From Bacteroides salyersiae WAL 10018 = DSM 18765 = JCM 12988 (GTDB lineage Bacteria > Bacteroidota > Bacteroidia > Bacteroidales > Bacteroidaceae): a DNA stretch of 64,000 bases. Numbering within the stretch: the first letter of the stretch is position 1; every line of letters starts with the position of its first letter. A program made the translations under genes and the position numbers. The stretch is taken from contig NZ_KB905466.1 of NCBI RefSeq assembly GCF_000381365.1, positions 2,423,029 to 2,487,028 of the forward strand, in the 5' to 3' direction. The notes under the pieces are model-generated. The model was not told the origin of the DNA and did no database searches. It was given only the letters and a program-made list of their open reading frames with translations. Positions 35,580 through 45,238 of the stretch are shown here, one piece after another.

Positions 35580-38567
35580 ATGAAGAGATTTATATATTTG
35601 TGCACCGTTCTGTGTACGCTGCTTTTATCGGTAACGCCGGTAAAAGCTCAAAAGACCCAAAAGAACTCGACAGTAACTGTTGAAGGTATTGTGGTCGATG
35701 AAAACAATGTCCCCATGCCCGGTATCACCGTAAATGTGCAAGAGAAACAGACAGATGCCGTAACGGATGAGGATGGTAAATTCTATATGTTGCTCGATCC
35801 GTCGGATGTATTGGTGGTCAACCTGAAAGGCTACCGTCCGGTAATCAAACGTCTCGACAATCAACCGGTCTATACGCTGAAAATGGTAAAATACCTGACG
35901 TATGAAGACGAAATGATCGGTGTGTCTTATGGAGAACAATCCAAAAGAAGCATGACTTCTGCCGTATCGAGCATCGGTACCGATGTAATTGAAAAGAACA
36001 CGGTGAGCAGTATCGAACAGGCCATGAACGGAACGCTTTCCGGACTCTATTCAATTAAAAACGGAGGAGAAAAATTAGGTAAAAGCAACTATACCTTTTA
36101 TGTACGGGGTATGGCTACCAATGCCAATGCCAAACCTCTGATCTTAGTGGACGATATAGAAGCCAACATCGACCTGATGGACTTTAATGAAGTGGAAAGC
36201 ATCTCGGTACTGAAAGACGCATCGGCCCTGGCCATGTACGGCATGCGCGGAGCCAACGGTGTTATTCTGATCAAAACCAAACATGGTAGTGAAGTAAAAC
36301 ACTCGATCAATGTGGATATCCGTGCCGGATTCCAAACCCCAGAATACATGTCCGACCGCTTAAACGCTTACCAATATTCAACACTCTACAATGAGGCTTT
36401 GAAGAATGACGGTTCGTCTCCCATGTATAATCCCGATATGTATCTTCGCTCGGACAGAGACCCGTATCTCTATCCGGATGAAAACTACAAGGATCGTTTC
36501 ATCGGCAACAGTTCTCCTTTCCAGCACTATAATTTCTCTGCTTCGGGAGGCAACGGCCTGGCACGCTACTTCGTGACTGCCGGTTATATGAAACAAGAGG
36601 GAATTTTCAAGGATGCAAGTGCCAACAACATTTACGAACGTTTCAATTTCCGTTCCAATCTGGATATCAATCCTATCAAAGGAATGCTGTTCAATATTTT
36701 AGTTTCTGCCGCCATCGATAAAAACAAGGCTGCCAACACCGGTTCGGAAGTAGCGGCGGCTACCAACTCTGTGTTTAATACACTGATGACCCTGCCTGCC
36801 AATGCTTTCCCGATGTTCAATAAAGATGGCTCGCTCGGCGGTACTTCCGAATATCAGACCAACCCTTACGGACTGTTGAACCGTCACGGCTACCGGAAAG
36901 ACGAATCCCGCCTGCTCAATGTACAGGTAAAAGGAAAATATGATTTGGATATGCTGTTGCCGGGATTGTCGGTCGATGCTTATTACGGTTTCGAAAACTT
37001 CAATATGCAATACTTGAGCATCAACAATACTTATGCCGTATTCCAGGAGAATACAGACGGTACGTATACGCAATTCGGTAAAGACGAGTATAAAAACAGC
37101 CGTAGTTCGGCCATGATGGACGGATTCTACCGCTATAACACATTGGGCGCAGGCCTTAACTACAACCACACCTTCGGAAGTGTACACGACCTGGCTGTCC
37201 GGCTGTTCTACAATCATTCCAGCGAAACGGTTCCGGGCGATAATCCGGATTATAAATATCAGGGACTGGCCATGCGTGCACAATATGGCTTCAACAAACG
37301 CTACTACGCAGAAGTAACAGCTTCTTATCAGGGTTCCAGCAATTACAGAAGCGGAAAACGTACCGGATTCTTCCCGGCCGTCGGATTGGCATGGGTTGCT
37401 TCGGACGAGAAATGGCTGCAATCGGCAGAAGCGATCGACTTCCTGAAATTCAGGGTCTCTTATGGTGTGAACGGTAACGACCAGACCGGCGGCCGCCGTT
37501 TCCCTTATCGTCAGGAATTCACTTCATCGGGCGGATATGCTTTCGGTAACCCGAACGGAAGCACCGACGGTTCACAGGAAGGAGTATTGGCCAATCCGGA
37601 CGAAACATGGGAGAAATCATACAAGTTTAACGTAGGATTCGACTTGGAACTATGGAGAGGACTTTCATTTACCATGAACTATTTCAATGAAAAACGCCGG
37701 GATGTACTGGTAGATTATTCCAATATCGTTCCTTCATTAATCGGTATCGGCCTTTCCAAATACAACGGCGGATCGATCGATAACCAGGGTATCGACTTCA
37801 ATGTGCTTTATAACAAGCAATACAAAAACGGCGGATTCTTTGTCGGAGGAAACATGTTGTGGGCAAAAAACAAGATTATCGACCTGAAAGAGATAGCTTA
37901 CAAATATGCTCATCAATACCGCAAAGGACACTCCATCGGCACACGCTTCGGTTTCGAAACCAATGGCCTGTATACTCATCCCGACCAACTGGTAAATGCC
38001 CCTACAGGTTCTTTCGGAAGTCCTGTCTTAGGTGACATCGTTTATAAAAACCAGAATCCGGAAGATGACAATGTGATCGACGAATCGGATATGGTAGCTT
38101 TGGGAAATTCATTGCCGGAAATCATATTCGGTGCTACATTGGGAGGTAATTACAAAGGATTCGACATTCAGTGCAATCTGGAAGGATCTTCTTTGTTCTC
38201 TACGCATTATATTCCGAACAAGTTTACTCCTTATGCCTATGAGAACCGTTGGAATCCGAATGATCCGGCTGTACAGACAGCCTATCCGGGACTGAGCATC
38301 TCCCGTGAATATAACACGCAGACATCGGATTTCTGGCAGAAGAAAACCTCTCTGCTCCGCATTTCATCCGCAGAAGTAGGCTATACATTCCCCAAACAAC
38401 TGATGAAAAAGATCTTCCTTTCTTCATTGCGTGTTTATGTAAATGCCAATAATCTGTTCACTTTCTCAAATGCAATAGATGGCCGTAACCCGGAAGCGAT
38501 GAATGCCGGATATTCTGAATATCCTTTATTGAGAACATTCTCTTTCGGTATATCTATCAAACTTTAA
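35580..38567 (+). CDS. SusC-family TonB-dependent transporter (pair 2)
   Basis: This is a second outer-membrane importer in the same operon, with 995 residues from the chosen start. I chose the Met at 35580 (MKRFIYLCTVLCTLLLSV), which gives a clean signal peptide; an ATG at 35571 adds three residues. The carboxypeptidase-D-like domain (VEGIVVDENNVPMPGITVNV) is followed by a degenerate TonB-box region (MIGVSYGEQSKRSMTSAVSS). The plug (MNGTLSGLYSIKNGGEKLG; ESISVLKDASALAMYGMRGA) and the barrel end in TFSFGISIKL. It is clearly diverged from the first SusC, so this is not a recent tandem duplication. Two pairs may take different oligosaccharides from the same polymer. Confidence 0.95.
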   Translation: MKRFIYLCTVLCTLLLSVTPVKAQKTQKNSTVTVEGIVVDENNVPMPGITVNVQEKQTDAVTDEDGKFYMLLDPSDVLVVNLKGYRPVIKRLDNQPVYTLKMVKYLTYEDEMIGVSYGEQSKRSMTSAVSSIGTDVIEKNTVSSIEQAMNGTLSGLYSIKNGGEKLGKSNYTFYVRGMATNANAKPLILVDDIEANIDLMDFNEVESISVLKDASALAMYGMRGANGVILIKTKHGSEVKHSINVDIRAGFQTPEYMSDRLNAYQYSTLYNEALKNDGSSPMYNPDMYLRSDRDPYLYPDENYKDRFIGNSSPFQHYNFSASGGNGLARYFVTAGYMKQEGIFKDASANNIYERFNFRSNLDINPIKGMLFNILVSAAIDKNKAANTGSEVAAATNSVFNTLMTLPANAFPMFNKDGSLGGTSEYQTNPYGLLNRHGYRKDESRLLNVQVKGKYDLDMLLPGLSVDAYYGFENFNMQYLSINNTYAVFQENTDGTYTQFGKDEYKNSRSSAMMDGFYRYNTLGAGLNYNHTFGSVHDLAVRLFYNHSSETVPGDNPDYKYQGLAMRAQYGFNKRYYAEVTASYQGSSNYRSGKRTGFFPAVGLAWVASDEKWLQSAEAIDFLKFRVSYGVNGNDQTGGRRFPYRQEFTSSGGYAFGNPNGSTDGSQEGVLANPDETWEKSYKFNVGFDLELWRGLSFTMNYFNEKRRDVLVDYSNIVPSLIGIGLSKYNGGSIDNQGIDFNVLYNKQYKNGGFFVGGNMLWAKNKIIDLKEIAYKYAHQYRKGHSIGTRFGFETNGLYTHPDQLVNAPTGSFGSPVLGDIVYKNQNPEDDNVIDESDMVALGNSLPEIIFGATLGGNYKGFDIQCNLEGSSLFSTHYIPNKFTPYAYENRWNPNDPAVQTAYPGLSISREYNTQTSDFWQKKTSLLRISSAEVGYTFPKQLMKKIFLSSLRVYVNANNLFTFSNAIDGRNPEAMNAGYSEYPLLRTFSFGISIKL

Positions 38568-38580
38568 AAACACTACGATT

Positions 38581-40323
38581 ATGAAAATCAATAAATATAT
38601 TATAGGTTTAGGCTTGACTTTCTCTTTCCTTTTTGCCGGTTGCGATTCTTTTCTGGATCCGGCAAAAGACGGTAAATTAGGAGAAGAAGATATATGGAAT
38701 GAAACCCGGCGTGCTTTCGGGTTCTTGAACGACGCATACAACAAGCTGCCAAGCGGATACAATTATATCGACAATGCAATGCTGGCAGCCGGATGCGACG
38801 AAGCGGTACACTCGGATGTGACAAGTGACATCAAAGGTTTTAATAACGGTACATGGGATTCTTACTTTCTGGTAGAAAACGTATGGAGCAAAAACTATGA
38901 GGGAATCCGCATCGTAAACCGCTTCCTTGAAAGAATCGACGATCTTAAAATGCCGGTTAAACCGACTGTTTCCGGAACGGACGAACAGTTGATCCGTACC
39001 CGTGAGCGTATGAAAGGAGAAGCATTTTTCCTGCGTGCCTATTTCTATTTCGAACTGATCAAACGTTACGGCGGTGTACCTTTGTTTACAAAATCATTGA
39101 CGGTTGAGGAAGCTCAGCAAGCCACCCGCGCTTCGTATGACGATTGCATGAAACAAATTATTGCCGACTGCGACTCGGCCGCCAACCGTCTGCCGGAACA
39201 ATACAAAGGAAGTTCCGAAAGTGTGGGATTCGACGACAAGAAAGAATTGGGACGCCCTACTACCGGAGCCGCTTACGGACTGAAATCACGCGCATTGCTC
39301 TACTGGGCAAGCCCGTTGAACAATCCCGGCAATGACAAAGAACGCTACAAACGCTCGGCCGATGCTGCCCAATTGGTTGTAAAATCGGCCTTCAGATACA
39401 AGCTGATGAACTTTACAGACGACAGCGAGTCATTTACCGATTTATATGCCGTCAGCGAAAACTTCCTGCAATATCATCGCGAAATCGTGTTCTCTACCAA
39501 GTATAACAATACGGTGTCGGTTGAGCAACAGAACTCCCCGTTGACTATGGGAGGAAAAGGCTTGACCAACCCGACACAAAACTTGGCAGACGCTTTCGGT
39601 ATGGCAAATGGCAAAGGGATCAATGAACCGGGATCGGGATACGATGAAGATCATCCTTACGTAGGCCGCGACCCACGTTTCTACATGACTTTCGCATATG
39701 ACGGATCTGAATTCACCGTGAATGATAAAACCCAGACCATTGAAACATTCGAAGGCGGAAAAGATGCCACCGCCACCAATAAGACAGCAACCAAAACGGG
39801 ATATTACCTGAAAAAACTCCTGTCACCGCAAGCCGTATGGGACGGAAGAACCAATAACATCACCCGTACCTGGATATTGATGCGTTATGCCGAAGTGCTG
39901 CTGAATTATGCCGAAGCCATGAACGAATATTGCGAATCGCCGAGTCAGGCACCGAACGACTCAATCTATAAAGTAGTGGAACTGATACGCAAACGTGCAG
40001 AATTGAGCCCGTACAAATTGCCTGCCGGACTGACAAAAGAGGAGATGCGCGAAGTAATCCGCAACGAACGCCGCGTGGAACTGGCATTTGAAGAACACCG
40101 CTTCTTCGATATCCGCCGTTGGCGCCTGTTAGACGATCCGCAGGAGAAAGCCGACTATCTGAAAATAGAAGGTATGCAAATTGTAAAAGATGATAATGAC
40201 GAACCTCATTACAGTAAATATACCGTAGAAAACCGGGTATTTGACGAACGGATGTATCTCTATCCGATCCCGAAATCCGAAATATTGAAAGCACCGGGAA
40301 TTACTCAGAACCCGGGATGGTAG
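38581..40323 (+). CDS. SusD-family lipoprotein (pair 2)
   Basis: This is a 580-residue surface lipoprotein with its lipobox at Cys21 (FLFAGC), partner of the SusC encoded 13 bp upstream. The helical block MKGEAFFLRAYFYFELIKRYGG is followed by LMRYAEVLLNYAEAMNE and RNERRVELAFEEHRFFDIRRW, with the protein ending QNPGW. It is the last gene of the plus-strand operon and is followed by a very strong terminator hairpin. It converges on the hybrid regulator gene across a 628-bp repeat-rich gap. Confidence 0.96.
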   Translation: MKINKYIIGLGLTFSFLFAGCDSFLDPAKDGKLGEEDIWNETRRAFGFLNDAYNKLPSGYNYIDNAMLAAGCDEAVHSDVTSDIKGFNNGTWDSYFLVENVWSKNYEGIRIVNRFLERIDDLKMPVKPTVSGTDEQLIRTRERMKGEAFFLRAYFYFELIKRYGGVPLFTKSLTVEEAQQATRASYDDCMKQIIADCDSAANRLPEQYKGSSESVGFDDKKELGRPTTGAAYGLKSRALLYWASPLNNPGNDKERYKRSADAAQLVVKSAFRYKLMNFTDDSESFTDLYAVSENFLQYHREIVFSTKYNNTVSVEQQNSPLTMGGKGLTNPTQNLADAFGMANGKGINEPGSGYDEDHPYVGRDPRFYMTFAYDGSEFTVNDKTQTIETFEGGKDATATNKTATKTGYYLKKLLSPQAVWDGRTNNITRTWILMRYAEVLLNYAEAMNEYCESPSQAPNDSIYKVVELIRKRAELSPYKLPAGLTKEEMREVIRNERRVELAFEEHRFFDIRRWRLLDDPQEKADYLKIEGMQIVKDDNDEPHYSKYTVENRVFDERMYLYPIPKSEILKAPGITQNPGW

Positions 40324-40951
40324 TCAACTAAAGGGAGTTAATTAAAGGGAGAAGGAAGAATGGAGAGGGGAGAAGTACTATGCAGGGTGATAAGGCTGCG
40401 TAGTATTTCTCCCCTCTCTTTTTTATACTATTTCTCTCTTTTTACATTTAAAGAAATAACAGGTTCCAAATAGCAATATATCACCTTGATTTTACCCCCC
40501 CTTCATCGCCTTTACCTTTTTCCTGTATGGCCGATAAATAAGGGGATAGAGGGTGAAGCCTGCTCTTTTTCTGACCACCGTGCAAAGTGAGCCTGAGCAC
40601 GGTGGCCAAGGAGGATAAGGTCCGTGCTTATACTTCGTAAGCATGCTCCTTATGCTCCGTAAGCATATTCCATAGTACGTGCCTTCACCCTGTATATCCG
40701 ATGAATAAGTCGATTGAGAAAAAAGATGAAGATGGTGAAGGAGGTAAAAACATATTGAATACAGGTTATTTTAAAGAATAACCCTGCTTATGAAAAGAGA
40801 CAGCATTCTTCCGGAAAAAGATGTCACGTCTTTTTTTGAAAGATGCTTGTCTCTCCAAAAAAGATGCTACGTCTTTTTAAGCTCCCCACTCAGCTCAATA
40901 TAAAAATCACGCTGCATGGCACTTCTCCCCTCTCCATTCTCCCTTCTCCCT
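40324..40951. other. 628-bp intergenic gap between the PUL operon and its regulator, repeat-structured
   Basis: No gene is visible. The gap is bracketed by a long inverted repeat and holds the SusD terminator. It also has paired CGTAAGCAT direct repeats near 40636-40665. Two hairpins with AAAAAGA/TCTTTTT arms lie near 40818-40880, each with an ACGTCTTTTT right half. Internal imperfect inverted matches (AGGGTGAAG near 40548 against CTTCACCCT near 40683) suggest the whole gap is a decayed large palindrome. Confidence 0.6.
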
Positions 40952-40967
40952 TTAATTAACTCCCTTT
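40330..40967. repeat. Long terminal inverted repeat bracketing the gap after the PUL operon
   Basis: Bases 40330-40376 and 40921-40967 are inverted copies that match at 46 of 47 positions. The match continues inward with a few mismatches to about 40391 and 40906 (TGCAGGGTGAT against TGCAGCGTGAT). The left arm starts 6 bp after the SusD stop. The right arm covers the last codons and stop of the hybrid regulator gene. An intervening segment of about 510 bp could in principle invert, or this may be a decayed mobile or repeat element. Confidence 0.75.
40363..40426 (+). terminator. Strong terminator after the SusC/SusD operon
   Basis: Arms 40363-40385 and 40396-40418 form a 23-bp stem with three mismatches (GAGAGGGGAGAA at its base, CTGCGTAGTA in the right arm). 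The stem is followed by TTTTTTAT. It is placed to end the plus-strand PUL transcript. Confidence 0.85.
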
Positions 40968-43900
40968 CTACAATTCTGGGGTGATACTCCATAGAACGAT
41001 TTAAAACACTTACTGAAATAGCGGGGCGATGAAAATCCGAGTTGATAGGATATTTCTGAGATATTCAAATTCGGCTGATTATTAAGTAAGTACATAGCCT
41101 CCTCGAGTTTTATTTTCAGAGTCAGTTCGTTAGGGGTAAGGCCGGTAATCTCCTTTATCCTTAGATACAGCTTACTGCGGCCGATACCCAGTTCGGAAGC
41201 CAATACGTTCATATCAAAATCTATATCATCGAAATACTTTCTGATGATCGCCGTAGCACGATCTATCAATTCCTGATCCTGCTCATTGACGGCATTAGAA
41301 ATAAGTGGTGTTTGAGACATATGGTTAAACCTTTCGTAAAGCATCCGACGCGTTCTCACCAAATTATTACAACGCGATATAAGTACTTTGATATTAAACG
41401 GTTTAGTTACATAGTCATCCGCACCGAACATATATCCTTCGACGGTATATTCTACAGAAGTCTGTGCCGTAAGCAGAACCACAGGAATATGTGATACTTC
41501 CAGGCTGTTTTTAATCTTATGACACATCTCCTTACCGGACATTTCCGGCATCATCACATCACTTAACACGATATCAGGGTGCAACTGACGGGTGGCTTCA
41601 AATCCTTCTTTCCCATTAGTAGCTTTATAAACACGATAGATGGGAGAGAAAATATCTTCCAGCATATCCAATATCTCCAGATTATCCTCTACGATAAGGA
41701 TGGCCGGCTTATTGGCAGAATCTTTCAGTTCATTATCCGTATCTTCCGCCTTTTCCTTATCACCGGTTTCCGGTTCCTTTTCCGATTCTTCGGATATCAG
41801 TTCTTCCAAACTCAGTCCTTCCGAAATCTCATCCTTGATCAAATGAAAATTAGATTCATTATCACTCAGCATATCTTTCGGAAAATGCTCATTACCCATC
41901 AGCAAAGTAACAATGAAAGCACTGCCTTTTCCTACCTCACTCTCTACACGGATACTGCCCTTATGCAACTCCACAATCCCTTTGGATACTGCCAGACCGA
42001 TACCGGTACCCAACGTAAACTCCGAACTTTGCCCGTCGACCTGATAGAAACGGTCGAATATCTTATGAATAGACTCCTCCGATATACCTACTCCATCATC
42101 TTCCACCCTTATTTCTACCTCATTCTTCACCTTACGGATAGAAACCGTGATATTGCCTTTTACCTTTGTATACTTAAAAGCATTGGATAACAAATTGAAT
42201 ATTACTTTCTGCAATTGAACCGGATCGAACCATAAGTTCAATTTCTCTTCCATATGTTCGAACTTATAATTTACAGAATGCTTTAAGGCATATTCGTAGA
42301 AAGACATGTAGATCTCTTTAGTGAAAGCTACGATATCCATGTATTCCACTCTCAGTTTCAGGAATCCCTGCTCCTGTTTACGGAAGTCGAGCAATTCCGA
42401 TACCAGATCGCGCATGTGCCGGGCATTCTTATAAATCTTCAATACACGGTTATACACAGACGGATTCAGTTTGTTGAGCTGCAATAACAGCTCCACCTGC
42501 ACGATAATAAGGGTCAGCAACGTGCGGAACTCATGCGAAATATTGGTAAAGAAACGTAGTTTTGTCTGATTCAACTCTTCAATATATTCTTTTTCTTTCC
42601 TTTCGTATTCCAACGAAGCTTTCAGTTTGGCCTGCCGCACGTTAAAACGGAATATGGCATATAAAATACCAACCACAATCAAAGCATAAAGCAAATAAGC
42701 CCAGACCGTAGCATAAAATGGCGGATTAATCTTGATATCAAGTTCTATCTGCTTGGTTTCGGCTTTGGAATCTTCCCAGACCTCCCGGACAATCAACCGG
42801 TATTTGCCGGGACTCAAATTATTATAACTGATAACATTGGAATGTGCCGGAAACCAAGTATCGTCAAGTCCTACCAGCTTATATTCATACTGGAAATCAT
42901 TGTTGGAAACATAATTCGAAGTAGCAAATTCCACAAACAGATTGTTCATATTATAATCTAACTCTATCTCCTTACAATAAGAGAGGGCAGTAGGCAAAAT
43001 TCCGGATTCATCTCCCGGTTTGACTTCTTTATTATACATCCAGAGTTTGTCAAAATAGAGCTGGTATTCCTTTTTAGTGGTATAGAGCAACTGTTCGTAA
43101 AGGGATGTCAACCCATCAATTCCACCAAAGAATACTTCACCGTCTTTTGTAGAATAGACACTCGATCCCTGACTGAAACTCATTTGCGGAATTCCACAAA
43201 CATGCTTCAGAAGCCTATTCTGCGGATCGAAAAAAGATACGCCTTTATTATGCAATATCATCAGGTAATTATAAGGCGATTCGGTGATGTAATAACAATA
43301 ATTACTCTGTAAATCCCCCTTCTCCGCCGTAAAATTCCGGAATGTATCCGTATCGGGAAGATAAAGAAACAAACCGGAACCAAGCGTACCGAAAAAAAGA
43401 TTTCCCTTACTATCCTCCAGAATATGGGTAATCCGGAATTTACCTATCGACGTGGTATCTTCCAATACCGGATTATATTCCTTTATCTTATTATCAGTCA
43501 GATTGATACGCACAACACCACCATCCGATTTGGCAATCCACATCCTGTCTTTGCTATCAATCAGAAAAGTTTCATAATAGAATTTACGTTCTACCGCCTG
43601 ATTTACCTGTTCATCGGTAGACAGCGAAGAAAATGTTTCGTTTTTCAAATCCATTCCATACACTCCTGCCTGCGTCAACACGATAAGCCGGTCTTTATAA
43701 AACTGCATGTCATTCACAATATCATTGGGCAGTGACAGAGGATCTCCCGGATTATTTTTCAAAACTCTTATCCTTTGCGACTTTATATCAAAAACATTCA
43801 GTCCTCCGGTATGAGTTCCGATATATAGCAGATCCCTGTCTTTCAAGTATCTGATACATTTCAAATTATTATGGCTTATACTTCCGGGAGTACTCCCTTG

Positions 43901-45064
43901 CATGAAACTTTTAAATTGCTTGGTCTCACGGTTGAAGAAATTCAACCCGCCGCCTTCGGTACAAATCCAGAGATTACCATTTTTATCTTCCACCATCTTG
44001 CCTACAAACGGAAAACTGAGATAGTTTGGATTGTTTCCTCCCAATGCGCCATAAAAGTGATAGATATCGGCCCTCGGATTAAAACGGTTGATACCCCCGA
44101 AATAAGTTCCTACCCAAATGTTACCTTGCATATCTTTATACAGGCTGAATACCGAAGAATGGCTCAAACTATAAGGTACATTGTCTATCTGAGTATAGCA
44201 TTTCCACTTATTGGTAATAGGGTCATATTTGTTTAACCCATAAAAAGTACCGATCCATATATTTCCGAACTCATCCTCTACAACGCTTCTCACATGATCG
44301 TCCGAAAGGCTTTCCTTACCGGGCGAATTACGGAAATTGGTCACTTGATTCTGAGAAGATATTCTATAAACTCCGCTCATATCCGTACTCACCCACAAAT
44401 CATTTCTCTTACTCTTATAAAGATGCTTTACAAAAACATCCGATAATACCAGATGGGGGGCGAAAGGATTATTTACAGAAACCGAAAACAAATTGTTTTC
44501 CGTTCCGATCCACAGATATTCTCCATCCGAAAAAATACAGTTTCCATTTCCGAATTTCGGATCGAAATCACAAAATTTATGCAATCCTTCTTTTCCTTCC
44601 AGATAATAAAAAACGGTATGATCCGACAGTACCCAAAGAGTATCATTCGCATAGTAAATGCCATTGATTTCCTTTTGTGCCAAACAAATGAACTCCTGTG
44701 TCAAAACATCGTATTTCACTAAATCGTGTCCGGCGCGCAGATAAATGGCTCCTTTCCGATTGCCATAAATGGAGTAAATTTCATTCTGAGTCAATCCTTT
44801 ATTATTCTGAGACGGACGAAAGGTAGTAATTTCCCGTCCGTTATACCTGTTCAATCCTTCAAAAGAACCGAACCACATAGCTCCTGTCTCATCCTGATAA
44901 AGAGAAAAGATACTGATTTGAGTCAACCCGTCTTTAATCCCCAAATGATGGAAATAAACATCATTGGCCCTGGAAAAGGAAAAAGATAAAAAACACAGAA
45001 CCGATATCAGCAAAGTTTTGATCGCCGTTTTACTCAATAGATGATTTATTCTTTTTTTTATCAT
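40952..45064 (-). CDS. Hybrid two-component system regulator (sensor kinase plus AraC-type response regulator)
   Basis: This single-chain regulator is the probable switch for the surrounding PUL. It has 1370 residues. A signal peptide precedes periplasmic beta-propeller repeats at about 35-700 (DETGAMWFGSFEGLNRYNG; GNIWIGTFYGLNKYDP). A Y_Y_Y domain (710-775) and a transmembrane helix (about 783-803, VWAYLLYALIVVGILYAIF) follow. The histidine kinase has the phospho-acceptor His844 in NISHEFRT, then the N-box NLLSNAFKYT and G-box DDGVGIS. A receiver domain carries Asp1169 in VLSDVMMPEMSG. An AraC-type helix-turn-helix forms the last 100 residues (RYFSKCFKSFYGVSPQN). After His844 the usual RTPLTLI reads RTLLTLI, with Pro replaced by Leu. 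The gene converges on the operon it likely controls. Confidence 0.96.
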   Translation of the reverse strand: MIKKRINHLLSKTAIKTLLISVLCFLSFSFSRANDVYFHHLGIKDGLTQISIFSLYQDETGAMWFGSFEGLNRYNGREITTFRPSQNNKGLTQNEIYSIYGNRKGAIYLRAGHDLVKYDVLTQEFICLAQKEINGIYYANDTLWVLSDHTVFYYLEGKEGLHKFCDFDPKFGNGNCIFSDGEYLWIGTENNLFSVSVNNPFAPHLVLSDVFVKHLYKSKRNDLWVSTDMSGVYRISSQNQVTNFRNSPGKESLSDDHVRSVVEDEFGNIWIGTFYGLNKYDPITNKWKCYTQIDNVPYSLSHSSVFSLYKDMQGNIWVGTYFGGINRFNPRADIYHFYGALGGNNPNYLSFPFVGKMVEDKNGNLWICTEGGGLNFFNRETKQFKSFMQGSTPGSISHNNLKCIRYLKDRDLLYIGTHTGGLNVFDIKSQRIRVLKNNPGDPLSLPNDIVNDMQFYKDRLIVLTQAGVYGMDLKNETFSSLSTDEQVNQAVERKFYYETFLIDSKDRMWIAKSDGGVVRINLTDNKIKEYNPVLEDTTSIGKFRITHILEDSKGNLFFGTLGSGLFLYLPDTDTFRNFTAEKGDLQSNYCYYITESPYNYLMILHNKGVSFFDPQNRLLKHVCGIPQMSFSQGSSVYSTKDGEVFFGGIDGLTSLYEQLLYTTKKEYQLYFDKLWMYNKEVKPGDESGILPTALSYCKEIELDYNMNNLFVEFATSNYVSNNDFQYEYKLVGLDDTWFPAHSNVISYNNLSPGKYRLIVREVWEDSKAETKQIELDIKINPPFYATVWAYLLYALIVVGILYAIFRFNVRQAKLKASLEYERKEKEYIEELNQTKLRFFTNISHEFRTLLTLIIVQVELLLQLNKLNPSVYNRVLKIYKNARHMRDLVSELLDFRKQEQGFLKLRVEYMDIVAFTKEIYMSFYEYALKHSVNYKFEHMEEKLNLWFDPVQLQKVIFNLLSNAFKYTKVKGNITVSIRKVKNEVEIRVEDDGVGISEESIHKIFDRFYQVDGQSSEFTLGTGIGLAVSKGIVELHKGSIRVESEVGKGSAFIVTLLMGNEHFPKDMLSDNESNFHLIKDEISEGLSLEELISEESEKEPETGDKEKAEDTDNELKDSANKPAILIVEDNLEILDMLEDIFSPIYRVYKATNGKEGFEATRQLHPDIVLSDVMMPEMSGKEMCHKIKNSLEVSHIPVVLLTAQTSVEYTVEGYMFGADDYVTKPFNIKVLISRCNNLVRTRRMLYERFNHMSQTPLISNAVNEQDQELIDRATAIIRKYFDDIDFDMNVLASELGIGRSKLYLRIKEITGLTPNELTLKIKLEEAMYLLNNQPNLNISEISYQLGFSSPRYFSKCFKSFYGVSPQNCRKGVN

Positions 45065-45111
45065 AGTTAGTAAGACATTTTGTCTTTTTAGTATTAGTTA
45101 TATATAAGAAG

Positions 45112-45119
45112 CAAATATA
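45112..45119 (-). promoter_or_regulatory. Promoter of the hybrid regulator gene
   Basis: On the minus strand the bases read TATATTTG, a perfect TAnnTTTG. A TTG at 45142-45140, 20 bp upstream, fits the -33 element. The predicted leader is about 40 nt. Confidence 0.65.
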
Positions 45120-45183
45120 AATAAAATATATAAATTATACAACATTACAACTAAGTCTTTAAATCAAACAGACAGCAAAATAA

Positions 45184-45216
45184 AAAGCGGCCTATCTCTT
45201 AGAGATAAGCCGCTTT
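45184..45216 (-). terminator. Terminator of the rubrerythrin gene
   Basis: Arms AAAGCGGC and GCCGCTTT enclose a nearly perfect stem (TATCTCT against AGAGATA). On the minus strand it is followed by TTTTATTTTG. It lies 23 bp after the rubrerythrin stop. Confidence 0.85.
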
Positions 45217-45238
45217 CCCAAAACCGGATAACGATTTA

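Noticed and set aside
36699..37421. A 240-codon frame antisense to the second SusC gene
   Set aside because: It is a shadow of a certain SusC gene and has no recognisable domain.
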